Positions 5,826 through 7,868 of a stretch of 7,868 bases of DNA are shown piece after piece. The stretch is from SAR202 cluster bacterium (GTDB lineage: Bacteria; Chloroflexota; Dehalococcoidia; Lucifugimonadales; UBA826): contig VFFY01000110.1 of assembly GCA_009392675.1 (NCBI GenBank), forward strand, positions 1 to 7,868, written 5' to 3'. A program made the position numbers and the translations under genes. Within the stretch, counting starts at the first letter, position 1. Every line of letters starts with the position of its first letter. The notes below the pieces were generated by a model, which did no database searches, was not told where the DNA came from, and was given only the letters and a program-made list of their open reading frames with translations.

Positions 5826-6911
5826 TTAATACAATTCCATTGGTATGACACTGGTGGCTTTTATGATCAAATAAACTTCATCAGATGTCCTTAATCCCAA
5901 GTCCAAGACTGATTGCCTAGTAATAGCTGCAGTAAGAACCCATCCTCCAATTTCACAATCTATGAAAGTTGGATTCTCAGAGTGATTGATGCTTGCAATA
6001 TTAGCTTTCAATATGTTCCGAGCACTTATTGCAGCAGGCAGATATTTACTGACGATAATATCAGAGGCTTTAATCGAAACAGTTGCCTGTTTACCTTTTT
6101 CTGATGCAAGTTTAGGGGTGATCAACCTAACATCGCCTATAGTTAGCGCCGATAAGTTTTCATCCTCTGAACCGTCAACAACACCCTGGAGGATATTTTC
6201 AAAGGAACCATAATCCACATAATCGGCCACAGAGCTATTATTCAGCAACAGAGACGCATTTCCTTCCACTACCTTCATTCCATTCCTAATTACGATGACA
6301 GAATCAGCCAAAGCGATCATCTCAGAAACAGAATGAGATACGTAGACCATATCTAAATTCCATCCTCTAGATATTTCTCGAAGTTTTTCTAATATGAATC
6401 CCCTGAAAGGCAGATCCAAAGAGGCTAATGGTTCGTCTAAAAGTAATACGTCAGGAGAAGCTGCCAAGCTTCTGGCTAAAGCAACTCGCTGGCGCTCTCC
6501 ACCAGACAAATTCGTGACGCCGCGTTCGATGATCTGTTCTAGCTGTAACAAATGTACAATGTCTTCCAAATTTCCTACTCTTCTATATTTTTCGGTGAGA
6601 TTGTAACCAAATTCCAAGTTTTGCCTTACCGTTAGATGGGGGAATAATGCAGAATGCTGATGAACGTATCCGACCCTTCTTTTTTCTGGAGATATGTTGA
6701 TTTTAGAACTTGAAGAAAACACAGTTTTAGAATTTAGGGTTATCTGTCCACCATCAGGGTCTTCAAAGCCAGCAATACAGTTCAATAAAGTTGACTTACC
6801 ACTGGCTGATGGGCCAAAAATGCCAGTTATTCCATTTCCTATTACCGTTTGTATCACCAACTTAAAACCACCATATTTTTTTGTGACATTTAATTGGATA
6901 GACACTGTCAA
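5826..6911 (-). CDS. modC: Molybdate ABC transporter ATP-binding protein ModC
   Basis: ModC is the cytoplasmic ATPase that powers oxyanion uptake through ModB. The 361 residues match the usual length. Visible motifs are Walker A GPSASGKST (33-41), Q-loop YVHQHSALFP (82-91), ABC signature LSGGERQRVALARSL (135-149), Walker B DVLLLDEP (154-161) with D-loop SLD, and His193 in VSHSVSE. A C-terminal Mop/TOBE-like domain is recognisable at about 292-357 (SARNILKANIASI to YLIIKATSVI); this domain binds molybdate in ModC and separates it from most other importers. The TTG at 6911 follows AAAGGGG by eight bases and touches the modB stop codon directly; GTG at 6905 is an alternative start. modB and modC share one reading frame. 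Sulfate or tungstate transport cannot be excluded, but the Mop domain favours molybdate/tungstate. Confidence 0.92.
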   Translation of the reverse strand: MTVSIQLNVTKKYGGFKLVIQTVIGNGITGIFGPSASGKSTLLNCIAGFEDPDGGQITLNSKTVFSSSSKINISPEKRRVGYVHQHSALFPHLTVRQNLEFGYNLTEKYRRVGNLEDIVHLLQLEQIIERGVTNLSGGERQRVALARSLAASPDVLLLDEPLASLDLPFRGFILEKLREISRGWNLDMVYVSHSVSEMIALADSVIVIRNGMKVVEGNASLLLNNSSVADYVDYGSFENILQGVVDGSEDENLSALTIGDVRLITPKLASEKGKQATVSIKASDIIVSKYLPAAISARNILKANIASINHSENPTFIDCEIGGWVLTAAITRQSVLDLGLRTSDEVYLIIKATSVIPMELY

Positions 6912-7580
6912 TTACCCAGCCCCTTTCTTTGACCCTCTAGTGATCAACCAATGATGAACCATCAAAGTCATTATCGCCATTAAGGTGGAGACAAGTATTA
7001 AATTCAATGCTTCGGAATCTTTCCCGAGTTGTACTTTGCTGTATATCGCCAGAGGGATAGTTTGGGTCCTTCCGGGAATGTTTCCTGCCACCACAATAGT
7101 CGCCCCAAATTCTCCGATTGCCCTAACAAAGCCTAGCAAAACTCCTGCCACCAAGCCGTTGTAACACAGCGGCATTGTGATTTTAAAAAAAGTTCTTAAG
7201 GGTCCAGCACCCAGAGATCGTGCGGACCTCTCCAAAGTGGTATCAACGCCTTGCATGGCAACGATTATAGCCCGCACCATAAGGGGAAAGGACACAACGG
7301 AAGCTGCTATAGCTGATGCTACCCAAGTGAACACGATATCTGCACCGAATATAAATCTGGACAACTGTCCCAAGGGAGCCTCCCTTCCCACCAAAATGAG
7401 CAAAAAATACCCTGTAACCACCGGAGGTAATGCCAACGGCAAAGAAATTAAAGTTTCTAAGATCAATTTCCCTTTTATGTTCCTTCGGCCAATTAGCCAC
7501 CCGACGTAGATCGCTATAGGGATATTAATCAAAGTCGCAATCACCGCAACTTGTAGAGATAGTAGAATCAAATCAAACAA
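6912..7580 (-). CDS. modB: Molybdate ABC transporter permease ModB
   Basis: ModB forms the membrane channel that receives the oxyanion from ModA and is driven by ModC. The 222-residue protein has about five hydrophobic segments (about 5-30, 42-64, 84-108, 142-166, 192-211). The EAA loop that docks on the ATPase is clear at 117-138 (ERSARSLGAGPLRTFFKITM). GFVRAIGEFGATIVVAGNIP and QTIPLAIY following it are characteristic of ModB/CysT-type permeases. In-frame TAA lies two codons upstream of the TTG at 7580 and no ATG follows until residue 101, so TTG is the start; AGGTG lies eight bases before it. The gene begins seven bases after the modA stop and ends at the modC start, so one transcript is very likely. 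Confidence 0.93.
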   Translation of the reverse strand: MFDLILLSLQVAVIATLINIPIAIYVGWLIGRRNIKGKLILETLISLPLALPPVVTGYFLLILVGREAPLGQLSRFIFGADIVFTWVASAIAASVVSFPLMVRAIIVAMQGVDTTLERSARSLGAGPLRTFFKITMPLCYNGLVAGVLLGFVRAIGEFGATIVVAGNIPGRTQTIPLAIYSKVQLGKDSEALNLILVSTLMAIMTLMVHHWLITRGSKKGAG

Positions 7581-7587
7581 ATTTTAT

Positions 7588-7868
7588 TCACCTAAATCCA
7601 TAGGATTGAAAAATATCGACAATTTCAGGAGACCCTAAAAATTCCACAAATGTATTGGCATCCTTGTGCCTATTTACATCTCCAATGACAGCTGCCGGAT
7701 ATGAAATAGGGGAGTAGGAGTCCTTCGGTACTATGTCCCATATCAGTAATTCCGGCTCAGTCAAACCGTCAGTCGTGTAAACAATAGCGGCGTCAACGTT
7801 ACCAGACTTAACATAATTGAGAGCGGCCCTGACATCTGCTGCAAAAATAAACCTGTCTGCCAGAGAAA
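7588..7868 (-). CDS. modA: Molybdate ABC transporter substrate-binding protein ModA, C-terminal part only
   Basis: ModA captures molybdate outside the cytoplasmic membrane and hands it to ModB. Only the last 92 residues lie in the window; the N-terminus and any signal peptide are beyond base 7868. The visible part reads ADVRAALNYVKSGNVDAAIV, then YTTDGL, then a strand with SYPAAVIGDVNRHKDANTF, then VEFLGSPEIVDIFQSYGF and stop. The SGxVDAxIVYxTD stretch and the terminal YGF ending are hallmarks of ModA; the Tyr of VYTTD corresponds to the conserved ligand-site region. The TGA at 7588-7590 is seven bases before the modB start, consistent with modABC order in one operon. The modA promoter is outside the window. 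Confidence 0.93.
   Translation of the reverse strand, partial: SLADRFIFAADVRAALNYVKSGNVDAAIVYTTDGLTEPELLIWDIVPKDSYSPISYPAAVIGDVNRHKDANTFVEFLGSPEIVDIFQSYGFR

Noticed and set aside
7177..7509. A 110-codon plus-strand open frame.
   Set aside because: Antisense to modB, which carries the EAA loop and membrane segments.

Overview
The window is a gene-dense stretch of bacterial chromosome, AT-leaning, holding nine complete or nearly complete protein genes plus two cut by the window ends. All genes except the amidohydrolase are on the minus strand. I see no RNA genes, CRISPR arrays, insertion sequences or phage genes, and no gap of more than 300 bases without a gene. The taxon is an inference. The short YidC without a large extracytoplasmic P1 domain, the rpmH-rnpA-yidD-yidC cluster, frequent TTG starts and the mixture of HpcH/HpaI aldolase, amidohydrolase and Nudix genes would fit a Chloroflexota lineage (Dehalococcoidia or SAR202-like). 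This is not proven.

Region 1 (1-2875, minus strand, read from right to left): a clear sigma70-type promoter, rpmH (ribosomal protein L34), rnpA (RNase P protein), yidD (insertion efficiency factor), an eight-repeat PQQ-like beta-propeller lipoprotein, and yidC (membrane insertase), which runs off the left edge. This is the classical translation/membrane-insertion cluster with one unusual member, the propeller lipoprotein, sitting between yidD and yidC.

Region 2 (2880-4496, minus strand): a two-gene unit of a Nudix hydrolase with an N-terminal pre-Nudix domain, followed by an HpcH/HpaI-family aldolase. It has its own candidate promoter and is separated from rpmH by a hairpin. The aldolase start should be moved to the second ATG because a strong Shine-Dalgarno lies inside the first seven codons.

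Region 3 (4497-5801, plus strand): a divergently transcribed metal-dependent amidohydrolase with a full set of metal ligands. Its promoter overlaps a 28-bp imperfect dyad that could be an operator.

Region 4 (5826-7868, minus strand): a molybdate-type ABC transporter, modA (C-terminal part only), modB and modC, tightly packed. modB and modC are in the same frame and separated only by one TAA codon. Together they would bind an oxyanion outside the membrane, move it through ModB and power this with ModC.
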